Source of the DNA: Jacaranda mimosifolia | Taxonomy: Eukaryota > Streptophyta > Magnoliopsida > Lamiales > Bignoniaceae | DNA length: 64,000 bases | Reading direction: 5' to 3' | Assembly: GCA_018894105.1 (NCBI GenBank) | Contig: CM032125.1 | Coordinates: 34,395,032-34,459,031 of the forward strand | Shown here: positions 11,261-22,299 of the stretch, one piece after another | Numbering within the stretch: position 1 is the stretch's first letter | How the letters are laid out: the number at the start of each line of letters is the position of its first letter | The notes under the pieces: generated by a model | What the model saw: the letters and a program-made list of their open reading frames with translations, nothing else | Told to the model about the DNA's origin: nothing | Databases searched by the model: none | Position numbers and translations under genes: made by a program

Positions 11261-11339
11261 GTAAAGTTTCGGCAACGTTGAGAATAAGCCCACTATCAGA
11301 CTCATCCTCAACAATTCCTGTGACATTATCCTATTTTTG

Positions 11340-12094
11340 ATCAAAAGTTCCACTTATATCCTTCACCTTTCCTCGTTCCGGACAATTTTGTTTCCAATGC
11401 CCCTTTTCACCGCACCTAAAACACTTGTCACCGTTTCTAGGCTTGGTTTAGGACTTCGATCGGTCTCTACTCCTTTCCCTTTCTCTCGGTCTCCCTTTCG
11501 CCGCCAATCCTTCCCTACTTTCACCATTGTTGCTGCCCAGGACATGTTTTCTCAACTCATTGGAATTCAAAGAGGCCTTCACATCCTCCATTGAAATCGT
11601 ATATCTCCCGTACAATAAAGTAGTAACCAAGTGCTCAAAAGATTTTGGCAAATAACACAAGAGAATTAAAGCTTGATCCTCATCATCAATTTTGACATCT
11701 ATATTAGCAAGATCCAGAATCACCTTATTGAAAAAATCAATATGTTGAGTGATAGATGTACCTTCCTTCATCTTCAATGTATATAATCGCTGTTTCAAAT
11801 ACAGCTGATTTGTCAGGGACTTCATCATGTATAGACTCTCCAGCTTCTTCCATAAATTCGCTAGCATACTTTTTGTGGCGACCTCTCTCAGTACGTTATC
11901 CGCCAATGATAACACCAGAGTACCATAAGCCTTCGCCATGAACTCATCCATCTTCTCGTCTTTCAGCATTTCCGGCAAGGAATCTCTGCCTTTTAACGCT
12001 CTCTGTAAACCTTGTTGACACAGGAGACGTGAACCTTCATTTTCCACAGCCTAAAGTCATTCTTCCCATCAAATTTCTCTACCTCGTACTTCAT
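11340..12094 (-). pseudogene. Copia A gag, broken
   Basis: The start ATG is at 12094 (MKYEVEKFDGKNDF). A 1-bp loss near 12030 shifts the frame; the rest is open from about 12025 to 11448 (GRDSLPEML...MSKS-like copia gag with LTTLLYGRYTISMEDV). A CCHC zinc knuckle, CFRCGEKGHWKQNC, follows at about 11436-11390. Gag would form the capsid and bind RNA. Confidence 0.85.
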
Positions 12095-12115
12095 TCCTGA
12101 CATCTAATACAACCT

Positions 12116-12130
12116 GCTCCGATGCCAATT
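12116..12130 (-). other. Copia A primer-binding site
   Basis: On the minus strand, AATTGGCATCGGAGC follows the 5' LTR. It resembles TTGGTATCAGAGC, complementary to initiator tRNA-Met, used by most plant copia elements, with two changes. Confidence 0.8.
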
Positions 12131-12775
12131 TGTTGGATCCGGGAGGATCTACTGCGAAAATAATGAAATAACAGTAAAGTAAGTCGATGGAATATGACAA
12201 TAAGATTTAACATAGTTCGGCGATGTGCCTAATCCACCCAATAAAGAAAAGGAATTTTATTGATCTCAAATCAAAGTGCGAGTACGAATTCCACAAATCT
12301 CACGAAAACACTAACACCCTTGTTCTAAACTCTGTTTTGAGAGAATTACTCAAAAACAGTAAAAAAGCCCTTGTGTTATGTTTGTGATACTTTTTCTGGA
12401 AGAAAAAACTGATATTTATACCCAAAAATTGAAGCCCAAGTCCAGTAGGCCTGCGCCGCGTGCTGGGATGCACAAAACTTGCGCCCCAGTGTGCCTTTCA
12501 TGTAGTATTACAGAAACTTTGCGCTGGGGTGCAAAGTTACTGTTTACTTCAAACCGGGGCGCAAAAAACTTGCGCTGGGGGGTGCGACGTGTGTTTTAAT
12601 GCCTTTTTCGCTCATGTCCGCACCTTGGCGCACCATGCCTCATGCCCCAGCATGTGGCGTCTTGCCAACGTGCGCTGGGGTGTGTTCTCGAGCCCATTTC
12701 GACCACTTTGCTCCGTTTCGCTTTATTTCTTTCATTTCTCGTCAATTTAGTCTAAATTTCAAGGCAAAATCAACA
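12131..12775 (-). repeat. Copia A 5' LTR
   Basis: On the plus strand it runs TGTTGGATCCGG...AAAATCAACA, so it has canonical TG...CA ends on its own strand. It is 645 bp and contains an extra copy of a GCGCAAA...CTTGCGCTGGGG segment near 12530-12590 relative to the 3' LTR. Confidence 0.88.
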
Positions 12776-12991
12776 ATATCCGATATGGCCAACGAACACG
12801 GTGATGACGGAGGTGTTTCCGTACGGGCAGAGGATCTGAAAAGCTATGGGGCCGCTGATTCTCCAGAGCTTGGCTGATTCTATGTAGAAAACTCTCCGCC
12901 ATGCCTCCAGGCCCTTCACCAGCAGGTAGTCTCCGTTGTCTCTGATCAGCTGGAGGTTGCCGGAGCTCGGTTCTAGCAACGGTGCCTCCAT

Positions 12992-13317
12992 TGGGTGGCG
13001 GTGGTCGTGGGAGTGAGTGGTAGAGAGGAGCACGCGAAAGTCTTCTCAGGCTACACTGTGTAACATGTTGTCATATAGTTCATTAAGACGGTAATATACG
13101 GTATTAAATGTCAACATTACCCAAAAAGAAAAAAGAAGAAGAAGAATGTCATTATACGACTAGCAGCCTCATGTCAAAACTATTCTTCTATTCCTAAATT
13201 GACAAATTGTCATCAAGATGTTATAATTGGAAATTTAATAAATATACTAACAGAATATTTGCCAAGTGATTAATTGAAGGGATATGGCTTTCATATTTAT
13301 TGAAACTTATGTTTTAA
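12992..13317. other. Gene 2 upstream sequence
   Basis: This matches the promoter-proximal sequence of genes 1 and 3. The TATA box found in those genes is here only a weak AATATACGGTATT (13092-13104). Nothing else is recognised. Confidence 0.5.
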
Positions 13318-13621
13318 GGCTAGTTTGGTTACATTTTTTCATATTTTACTATTTAAAAATTGAAACACAATCACTTTATACATATTATCATCCAATATAT
13401 TTTTATTTTTATTCACAAAATGCATTTTCTAATAATCTATATATATTATCTCTTTACTATCATTATTACTATGTCTCTCCATCTACAATTTACTAAATTC
13501 AATGTAATTATTATTTTTTCAACAATATATCCAAATACAAATAGATTTTCACTAACTACTTTTTCATATTTCAAAAATGAAGGAAATAAAAAAAATTAAA
13601 AAAAAGACCAAAATGGGCCCC
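13318..13621. mobile_element. Tourist-like MITE upstream of gene 2
   Basis: A 304-bp AT-rich segment begins GGCTAGTTTGGTTACATTTT and ends GACCAAAATGGGCCCC. It is flanked by TAA on both sides (13315-13317, 13622-13624), as expected for PIF/Harbinger-derived MITEs. Gene 1 has uninterrupted sequence at the same spot (about 752-762). The ends are only partly complementary. It encodes nothing. Confidence 0.65.
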
Positions 13622-13624
13622 TAA

Positions 13625-15489
13625 TGTTTGAAAGCTCACATAATAAGATGTTATAAAGTGTTTGATAAACTTTCTAGAAAGAGATATTAAGGTTTATAAT
13701 TTTTTTTTAAAGTAAAGAGTTTTTAACTTATTTTTAATATTTTTAACAAGCTTTTATAATTTTAATCATGTTAATTATAAAAATTATAAAATCGTTATTA
13801 CTAACATTTCATCAGTTTCAAGATTTTCGTTTTATCTAAACACTTCAGGAGTTTATTTTTGAATAAAATTTAGCATTTTATAAGTTGTAAAAATATCTTA
13901 TAAGATATAAATTTAACCATGTCATTTATTGCATTTTTATGATATGTTATAATATTATTTAATTTAAGAATTTTTTTGGGTGTTTTAATGCATTACTACA
14001 TGCAAGTTTTATGGCATGTTAGTTTGTCATTTTTGTCCAAATAAATTATGGCATCTTGATTTGTCATTTAATGTATTTTTTGTGACATTTTAACATGTCA
14101 TATTATTCATCTTTTATTGCATTTTGTTGATGCCACAAAAAAGGATAAAATCATGACATTTGTACTTTTAGCTACAACTACCTAAATGATATTTTTTAAA
14201 AATGTCACTATATGTAGAAATGTTATTTTGATAATATATATGCGGCGTTTTTTTTAACGCCTTTAATATACAATTTTGTTATAGCGTGTGCTATTTCTTC
14301 TGATTCAAAATAGGAGTAAGTTTGAAAAAGAACCTTATAGGTTTTTGACACAAAGTATATATGAAGTATATTAAATATTTCTTTATAAAAATAATTAATT
14401 TAAAATTAAATATATTTAATATATATTTATTAAACTAAAATAGGATATAAAATATAAAATGAAACAAAAAACCCAAACTCCAAAACGTTTTGATGCAAGT
14501 AAAACTTGCCAACTTTCCCTTGGGAAAAAATATAAAGAAAATAGGATCCTATCAACTATAACAAGATGAACATTCGTACAGAAAGTGGTCATTAATTAGT
14601 TGCACTTAATTATTGCATTTTTTTACCTTTAACTTTTATTTCATTGCATATTTTGCATTGCGAATTTTCGTTGATTAAATGTAGATAATATTTTTAAAAA
14701 TGTAACAAAAATTTCAATCAACATTATACTATCTGCATACTTATAAATATAATTTGCAAATTCTTTATTCGATTTGTCAATTAGTTTAACTAATCGAATA
14801 CCACAATATCAAATTTATCAAAAAAGTTATATAATTAATAACATTTGTTGGACCACACAAGTCCCAAGTTAAATAGTCTCAAAAGCTCCATGAATAGAGA
14901 AACAAAGTGATACTCAAAGATGGCTCTATTTTTAATTACGAAAGGCAACTTCGACTTTCAATTTTGAAAGCCTCCTATATATATATATATATATATATAT
15001 ATCTTTTTTCATATTTTAAGCCTTAAAAAATATAAGGTTTTTTTTCTTAAATATTTTAAACCTAGAAAAGATATAATGCCTTTAGTTTAGAAGCCTCATG
15101 CATATGTTTTTCTTTTCAATTTTAGGCACGTGAAAAAAGTATAAGTCCTTTAATTTGAAGGTTTTATTATTTAAAATTAGAATAATTAATTCATTGATAT
15201 AATTAGCCAAATATACAAAATCAGATTTTATTAATTTTAGTTCTCATAAATCTCCCGTACTTTTTAAATTTCTATTATTTTTCTTATCAAACCCTAATTC
15301 TTCTTTTCTAATGACAATCACTAAATAATTGTACTCTTTTTCAATGTTAATCACTAAATTTCTATATTTATCACTAAATAACATTAACTTCAATTCTCTT
15401 TCACTATAAATCAAGGTTATATTTTTTAAATTCTTTTTTCTTTTGCTTTGTCCAAAAGAAGTTTTTTTTTTTATATTTCTTAAATTTCC
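13625..15489. other. AT-rich intergenic DNA, partly duplicated upstream of gene 4
   Basis: There is no gene. From about 14281 the sequence aligns with 37270-37550 and 38434-39198, and then with 62941-63289, so the copy near gene 4 is split by the 23.7-kb insertion while this one is intact. Repeated GTGACATTT / AAATGTCAC motifs at 14080-14215 suggest an old transposon remnant. An (AT)n run lies at 14977-15002. Confidence 0.55.
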
Positions 15490-15685
15490 TTTTCTTTTGC
15501 TTTGTCCGAAAGAAGTTTTTCAAAATTGAAACTAATAAAATCTTACCTAAGGTCAACAATGCCTCAAAAAAGATGAATGTGTTAGCTTTACTACCAATTG
15601 AAAAGGAATATTAGAAGAAATTGATTATAAAAATATAAGTAATAATTTTGCATTTCAAAAAGCCAGAAAAATAAAATTTAAATAG
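15490..15685 (+). pseudogene. hAT-type (ZMYM1-like) transposase C-terminal tail, decayed
   Basis: It parallels the open tail at 63034-63219: FSKLKLIKSYLRSTM followed by a broken version of the dimerisation tail, with stops and a frameshift near 15575. Only the last ~60 codons of the transposase are represented, so this is a relic. Confidence 0.55.
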
Positions 15686-15873
15686 TAATATTTTATATGG
15701 AATTTGTTTTCCTCCCTATGAAGCACGAAAGCTTAATAGAAAGACTTGTGTACTAAAAATTGATGAATACATTATTAAATATTTAATATACTATATATAT
15801 TAAAGTCATCTTTTGTCTGTTTTGCCTTGAGCCTATGGTCTTGGTGATATCAAGAACCTTGAAAAGGCAACAT

Positions 15874-18800
15874 TTAAGGTCTTTCATTTTTAAAAGGAAG
15901 CTGGTCACTTGTTGATTTCTCAGTCCCGACATCTTGCCCTCCCCACTTCCGCATGCGCTCTGTTGTTTGCTCAACCTGCAAATTGGTACATAGTTTCTTA
16001 ACAAGACATCAAAAAAGTGTTCTTTCGCTTCTTCTTTTTTTTTTTTTTTTTTTTTTTTGTTTGTAATTGGAGAAAGGAAAAAACTTTAGCCAAATACTAA
16101 TTAGAACTTGTAGCTGCATAAAACCAGGCTTGAGAATATGAAATAATCTCGAAGAAATGTAATAAAAAAGTACAATATTGTGATGTGTCAAAAATTATAA
16201 ACCTATGGAGTTAGGTATCTTAGTTAATTACGATTTATATTCTAGTTTGGTTAGAATTTGATTTGATCTTGTGTTTGTTTTACTATAATATCTAGTTGTC
16301 CTATAAATAAGAGTGCTCTTTGGTTATTTGGAACACCACTTAGGTGCAACTCATGCAGAGAGTTTGAGATCTTTTGGTTGTACCTTTTTCAAAGTAAAAA
16401 TAAAAATTCTACCATCTATGCACAATGGATATGGTTCAAATCTGAGTAAACCACGTAAATCCTTGTCTTGTTATTTTACGCTCTCAATCTCATGTCGCAA
16501 CTTGCTTAACATTCGACAAGGAGAAAACAAAGGCGGCTAGAAATTGGAACATAGGATTTGAACTGTTCAAACTAACCTCCTTTTTCCAATTGGTTTTGTA
16601 TAGCACGAGCACAAGCAACACTGTCTGCAAAGCTGTCCCAGCTATCATGCCCCCCCAAAGTCCCTGCAGCAAAAGAAAAATATAACATAAGAACTTCATA
16701 TATGCTATATTTGGGCAGTATTATAGTAGATACCAGCAAACCAACAACAAGACTTTGGGACCTAAATATACTATAGATGCTCGTAATTAATAACTTACCA
16801 CAACTCCAAGATGAGCCACATAACCAAGAACATATCCAAAAGGCAGACCAAAAATATAGTAACAAGCCAAGTTGATGTAAGCCACCAGCGCTTGCCATCC
16901 GCCTCCTATGGCAACTCCTGCATTTTCGATCCAAAGACTTAGATAGACGAGGGGGAATATAGTTCGTTAATTTTAATGTTTGCAATACATAATTCAATAG
17001 CTTGCCTGAAATCACTGGCTGGATGCTATTGAGCAGCATTGTGATCCCAAGTAGGCCTGAAAGATGAGCCACGGCCCGTCTCATATCTTCACTATTGGTA
17101 AAAATAATAGGAAAGTAATTTCTAGTTGCAAGGACAAGAATCATGCAAAGAATCCCAATCAGAAGGGATTGGAAGAGAGTCACATAGACTGAATATCTGG
17201 CCGCTCTTGGATGTCCCATGCCAAGCTCGTTTGAGACCCGAACGCTGAATAAAGAACAAGTTTGAAGATAAATGTTGCAGACCATACAGAAATTGAGTGA
17301 TAGAATACAGAAAAATAGGGAGTGGTTTATATTAATATTTCACCTTATAGCAGCATTGACTCCTATGAATATCATTGTTTCCCAGCTATCGATATTCATG
17401 CTGGATGACGAACCAAAGAAAATATTAATACTTTAAACAGAATGTATTGACAAGTGTGTGCTGAGTAAAGATCGTGTGGCTATTAACAACGATAAACAAC
17501 ATAATGTATCTACGTCACTCGACAAAACAATACACGTCTCGATTTCTCAGGATGCTATAAATAGAAAATTTTGTTTCTATTATCAGATATTGATATGCTT
17601 CAATGATGCCCTAGGGACACTTAAGTAAAAATCCCAAATAAAAAATATGACTTAATTGGATGGACCACTAAAGGGCACCCAAATGTGCCATTAATCCCAC
17701 ATCGGCATGACCTACCAAGGACTCAATCAGTATAAATATCAATTTCTACAACAGAAATATATATATATATATTGAATGACATATTTTCAAACTCAAGCAC
17801 TATTTCTACACGGGTGTATTTTTGAAGTAGAAACTCATAACTTAACATTTTTCAAAAAGGTCCTTGAATCCAATACCGTGCGACATTATACAATAAATTA
17901 TGAAGAATACATTATCATAGTGCATGGATCATAATACAAATAGCAAAAGTTGGCTCTTCTTTCAAATTAGCTAATGAATTTAGTGTCCCATATGTTTAAT
18001 AGATCATAAGAAAATAATTTATGCTTACCATATAGAAAGGGCACCAACTGAAGTAACAGCACTATCAAGATGGCCAGTGAGAATAATGATGCTCATCATA
18101 TACCATATCTCCAGGCATAGCATAACTGCAGATGCCAAAGACAGCCTCACAAAAGCCCAAATCTCGTGAAAAGCGGCCCATGAGAACCCTTTCCAACCAT
18201 CCTTACACCAACCAACAACATAAACAAATTGCGAAATTGAAGTGGCCCAACTCGTTAGATCAAATGCTATGGCTGCACCAGTTGTTCCCCAGCCAAATAC
18301 ATCAATAAAGAGCCAACACAAAAGAATTGTTGAAAGCAGAGCAATTGCTCCGATCCATGCAAGAGTGGCCACTTTGCTCTGGGCTTGAAGAAACTTTTGA
18401 GTCGGAAAAGCAATAGCTAGGGAATACAAGTGAGGGAGAATCATGAGTGTGTAAATTCCTGCAGGATTGGCTATTTCTTCCTGTTGTCCAAGGAACTTAA
18501 GAATTGGGGTAGCAAATATATAGAGTGGAGAAACGATGACACAGGTAGCGAAAAGAATTATAATGGAGCGTTGCATGTAAATGCCGAGCATGTGGACATG
18601 TCCTGCACCAAATGCCTGACCACAGAGAGTCTCGAGGGCACTCCCCATACCAAGCTACAAAATATTGCAAATAATTTCATATTAGCCTCTTTCAATCTCA
18701 GGTTTCAATATCAGGCACACAAATAATGTGGCATATCTAAATTACAAAATGATTGAAGTTATGTAGAATAATGCAGTTAGATTATCATGTGTTGTCACAT

Positions 18801-20216
18801 ATGGAAACGTAGAACTCCTCTATAATAACAAGAACTAAAATTCTGAATTTTGTGAATTCATTTAGTAAGATAAACTATTGTGGATACATGTAATGGAAAG
18901 AAAGAAAAATTCCAGATAAAACTGCTTGGCTTACATTTCTTTCTCGTTAGCTGTATTGGTTTAATCTTGGAATAATAGTCATGAAGCTACAAATCCGTGG
19001 TATTGCCTTTTTCCTTTAGCTGTGGCTTTTTTTGTTTTGTCTTGTAAAAGAGATCCAGACAAGGCAACAACTTTGGACATCATAAGTTAAATGTTAGATC
19101 ACAAAACTCCAAGTATCATATGGACAGGAGTTATAGCCTCTATATATCGGAAAAAGAATTGACTATTATTGGTTGGGGTGGGGGGTGGGGGATAGCTCCT
19201 GAAATCTCATAATACTCATCCTTAGCTTGATAATAATTTGGTACTTAATTAGAAAAATAAAGCAGTTAAATCCATTATACAATAAAAATGGTGATGTATA
19301 TGAGCTCATGTATTAAGAAATACGGTCACTATCTTAGTAACAAATCTAATTTTATTAAACAAATCAAGAACAAAAACCACACAACAATAGCATACTAAGA
19401 GAAAAATGGAGAAAAAGCAAAATTCAAACGGTTAACCTCAATACTTCTCATATTTAAATCCTCTATTTTATTTCTTATTCCATCTCATGAATATATAACA
19501 TGTGTATTAAATATTTTCTTGTATAAATAATTAATTGAGAAAAAATAATTGATGGAAATATAATATGTATATTAAATATTTCCTTACAAAAATAAGAAAA
19601 AAAGGAAAGGAAGAAAAAACAAAAATAAAACCGTCAACCTCAATATTTCTCCTATTTAAATCCTTTGTTCCATTCCTTATTCCATCTCATGATTGTGTGG
19701 CATGCGAATTGTGTATTGTCTTGTAAAGATAATTGATTGAAAATTAAATACATTTGGAATAAATACAACAAATTAAAATAGAAAGTAAAATAGAGAATTA
19801 AATGAATGATTAAAGTGATATTTCTCACCACATGCAAACTATCAAGAAAAGAAAAAGAAGATAAAAAGAAGAACAATCACAAATTAACAAAGAAAAAGAC
19901 AATAAAAAACTTTGTAATAAATAGTAAACGAACTGACCAAGAACCCGAAAGAAAAGGTAGCGATAACTGAGAGTGCAATGGAAAAAGCGGAAAGTTCAAT
20001 ATCTCCGATATGGCCGACGAATATGTTGATGACGGAGATGTTTCCGTACTGGCAGAGGATCTGAAAAGCTATGGGGCCGCCGATTCTCCAGAGCTTGGCT
20101 GATTCTATGCAGAAAACTCTCCACCATGCTTTTAGCCCCTTCAGCTGCGGGTAGTCTCCATCGTCTCCGATCAGCTGGAGCTGGCCGGAGTTTGGTTCTA
20201 GCAGTGGTGCCTCCAT
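15874..20216 (-). CDS. Gene 3: intact MATE/DTX transporter, 7 exons, 502 aa
   Basis: Exons on the minus strand: 20216-19938, 18654-18029, 17400-17344, 17244-17006, 16917-16799, 16663-16577, 15975-15874 (stop TAA). Lengths 279+626+57+239+119+87+102 give 1509 bp with a continuous frame. The protein has the MATE layout of two membrane halves. The hallmark GMGSALETLCGQAFGAG is at residues ~95-111, SVRVSNELG at ~320, GGGWQALVAYIN after ~400, and the cytoplasmic tail VEQTTERMRKWGG ends it. Introns are GT-AG except intron 4, whose donor is CAG|GCAAGC. The start is the ATG at 20216; an upstream GTG is in frame but not a plausible plant start. By family the product should export organic compounds across the plasma or vacuolar membrane. 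The substrate and exact DTX number cannot be assigned. Confidence 0.93.
16131..16518 (+). mobile_element. Probable old solo copia LTR in gene 3 intron 6
   Basis: It matches 2051-2434 at the homologous position in gene 2. It has a TATAAATAAGAG box near 16301 and a leader with CACGTAAATC. A poly-T run (about 16036-16059) lies just to its left. Confidence 0.5.
17694..17738 (+). promoter_or_regulatory. USE plus TATA module resembling a plant snRNA promoter, orphan
   Basis: ATCCCACATCG (17694-17704) matches the plant upstream sequence element RTCCCACATCG of snRNA genes. It is followed after 26 bp by TATAAATA (17731-17738), close to the spacing used by polymerase III-type plant snRNA genes. It lies in gene 3 intron 2 on the opposite strand. 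No U6, U3 or other snRNA sequence follows, so it may be a relic or chance match. Confidence 0.35.
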
Positions 20217-20325
20217 TGGCTGGCGGTGGTGCCGATGGTCGTTGGAGTGGATGGTAGAGAGGAACACGAAGGTGTTCTCGAGCTACACTTTGTAATATAT
20301 GTTATCATATGGTTTCTTAGGACAT

Positions 20326-20335
20326 AATATATAGT
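20326..20335 (-). promoter_or_regulatory. TATA box of gene 3
   Basis: ACTATATATT on the minus strand, about 110 bp upstream of the ATG, is conserved with gene 1. Confidence 0.6.
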
Positions 20336-20503
20336 AGTAAATGTCACCATTAGGACCTACATGTCAAAACTACTTTTCTATTCCTAAGTTGGACAAATTG
20401 TCAAGATGTTATAATTAGAAATTTTAATAAACATACCAACAAAAATATTTGTCAAGTGGTATTGGTTTCATATATACTTAAAGAAACTCATTAAAACATC
20501 TTA

Positions 20504-20967
20504 GGCAATGTTTGGTCATGTTTTTTATGTGATTATAATATGTGTTTTGGAAGAATGAATGTTGAAAGTAAGATTGGAGAATGTAAAAGTTGTGTTGGGA
20601 ATGTAATAGATTTTTTGTTGTGTTTTGGAAAATAGTTAAAAAAATTTATTGGGAAGTTTTTGTATGTTTATTTATGTTTTGGGATGAGACATTTTTTTTT
20701 TTACCGTAGTAGTCAAATCAATGCTTTTTTATTGAATTTTTGGAGTGAAAAGGAATTGAATAATTTTTTTATTGTAAGAATAATAATAAAATATATATAA
20801 TATATATAATATATATGTATGTATATATTGAAAAAGGAGAAAGTTTTGGGAATAATGAAGGATAGGATATGATATTTTGTAAAAACCTATTTTAGTGTTT
20901 TGGAGGAAAAAACAAGTATATGTTCCCAGGAATAATTTGTTCTGGGGAAACAGAATCAAGCACTCCC
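20504..20967. mobile_element. Tourist-like MITE in the gene 3 upstream region
   Basis: A 464-bp AT-rich element begins GGCAATGTTTGGTCATGTTT and ends AACAGAATCAAGCACTCCC, flanked by TTA (20501-20503, 20968-20970). Gene 1 is uninterrupted at the same position. Its interior (TACCGTAGTAGTCAAATCAA near 20704) matches the left arm of the large Harbinger-type insertion near 39372, so it looks like a deletion derivative of that family. Confidence 0.75.
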
Positions 20968-21675
20968 TTAATGTTTGGAAATGTTTGATAATTTTTTCAG
21001 AAACAAATATTAGGATTTTATGAGCTCTTTTATAAAGAACTTTTAACTTATTTTTAAGATTTAATAAGCTCTTACAATATTGTCCATGTTAACTATAAAT
21101 TATTATTACTAACATTTTATAAGTTTCAAAACTTTATTTTATCCAAATACTTTAAGAGTTTATTTTTAAAATAAGATTTAGCATCTTATTCCCAAAAATA
21201 CTTTAAAAATATATAAAATTAAAATATATTTTAATAAGTTCAGTTGAATACCCTCTTATATTGTTGAAGTTTTGGATTTCAACCTAATGAATCCTAGGTG
21301 CGCATGCATATATAAATAAATGTAAAAAGAAAAACCACAAAATATTTAATCATTTAAAAAACATAATAAACAAGAAAGTACGAAATCTCTGAAATATTTA
21401 AAATTATAAATTGGGTCAATGCCGATAAATTACCACTATATTAAATAAGGAATTTACTTTTCAATGAAGAGAGTAATTTATGTAATAATTAAGGGGGTGG
21501 TTTATTTCGAAAATCAATTTATGATTTTCTTACAAAAATGATAGTCAAATACGTATCAATTAATTAAATTTTAAAATTATTAAATACATACAACTAGTTA
21601 TATGTAAAGGATTTTATTATACGAGTGGTCAATTCACGTGCTGCGACAAAAGCCCATGCTCCCAAAAGCAAAAGA

Positions 21676-22299
21676 TATGTTTGTTTACATTTTTGTTAAA
21701 ATAATTTTGTTTTGCCAAAATTTTTCCTCCATAATGCCAAATTAAACTTCTCAAAATACGCTCTTCTATCTTTTATTATCTCCAAAACTTTCTTATTTTT
21801 CAATATATATATATACATATATATATATATTATATTTATGTATCATATATATTTTATTATTATTTTAATAATAAAAATTACTCAATTCTATTTTTATCCT
21901 AAAAATTCAACAAAAAAGTATTGATTTGACCGCGGCAATAGAATTATATATACATTATTCTCAAAACTTCCTCATTTTTCAATATATACATACATATTTA
22001 TTATATTTATATATCATACGTATCTTATTATTATTTTAATAATAAAAAAAATCACTCAATTCTATTTTCACCCAAAAATCCAACAAAATAGCGTTGATTT
22101 TACTGTTACAGTTGAATTTATCTTCTCCCAAAATAAAAACAAACATATCAAAATTTTCCAAAATAATTTTCTTATTATTACCAAAATATAAACAAACATA
22201 CATCACATTTTCCCAACACAAATTTCATATTCCCCAACCTCACTCCCAAAAGTCATTTTCCCAAAACATATAATTTATATCCAAACATTACCTACACAT
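21676..22299. mobile_element. Second Tourist-like MITE upstream of gene 3 (ends approximate)
   Basis: This AT-rich segment, absent from the gene 1 upstream region, carries the same family features in the opposite orientation: a GATTTTACTGTTACAGTTGA motif near 22096 and a right arm with repeated CCCAAAA/TCCCCAACCTC runs. Internal duplication (21770-21920 against 21960-22110) is visible. Exact ends and target duplication were not resolved. Confidence 0.5.

Larger units (their letters stand above)
7511..12775 (-). mobile_element. Copia A: structurally complete Ty1/copia element in gene 2 exon 1
   Basis: The element is 5265 bp in the same orientation as the host gene. It has two LTRs, a primer-binding site, gag, protease, integrase, reverse transcriptase, RNase H and a polypurine tract in Ty1/copia order. 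The 5-bp host sequence ATATC is duplicated at 7506-7510 and 12776-12780, and exon 1 of the MATE gene continues on both sides. The LTRs differ by many substitutions and by length (602 and 645 bp), so the insertion is not recent. The coding region is broken by frameshifts, stops and a deletion in the reverse transcriptase. Copia C is the same family. Confidence 0.93.
2444..12991 (-). pseudogene. Gene 2: MATE/DTX transporter pseudogene split by a copia element
   Basis: Exon remnants match gene 3. Exon 1 starts at the ATG at 12991, is interrupted by copia A, and resumes at 7510-7445 up to a GTCAG donor. Its pieces also lack 2 bp. Exon 2 begins at 4623 (TAG acceptor, LGMGSALETLCGQAFGAG) but carries a 68-bp duplication, a 1-bp loss that creates a TGA near 4158, and a 5-bp insertion near 4093. 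It then runs at about 4061 straight into what is intron 3 in gene 3, so the last part of exon 2 and all of exon 3 are gone. Exon 4 (3963-3725) and exon 5 (3637-3516) are open. Exon 6 occurs three times (starts 3343, 2964, 2585) with a 1-bp frameshift. Exon 7 (VEQTTER...) is absent. The gene cannot make a functional transporter. Confidence 0.9.

Noticed and set aside
17694..17738. A U6 or U3 snRNA gene
   Set aside because: Promoter-like elements are present, but the sequence after the TATA box has no snRNA start or body.
20217..20267. Longer N-terminus for gene 3 starting upstream (MFLSTIHS...)
   Set aside because: The upstream codon is GTG, not ATG. The first ATG is at 20216 and matches the start in genes 1, 2 and 4. 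The same applies to the longer frame at 13033 in gene 2.
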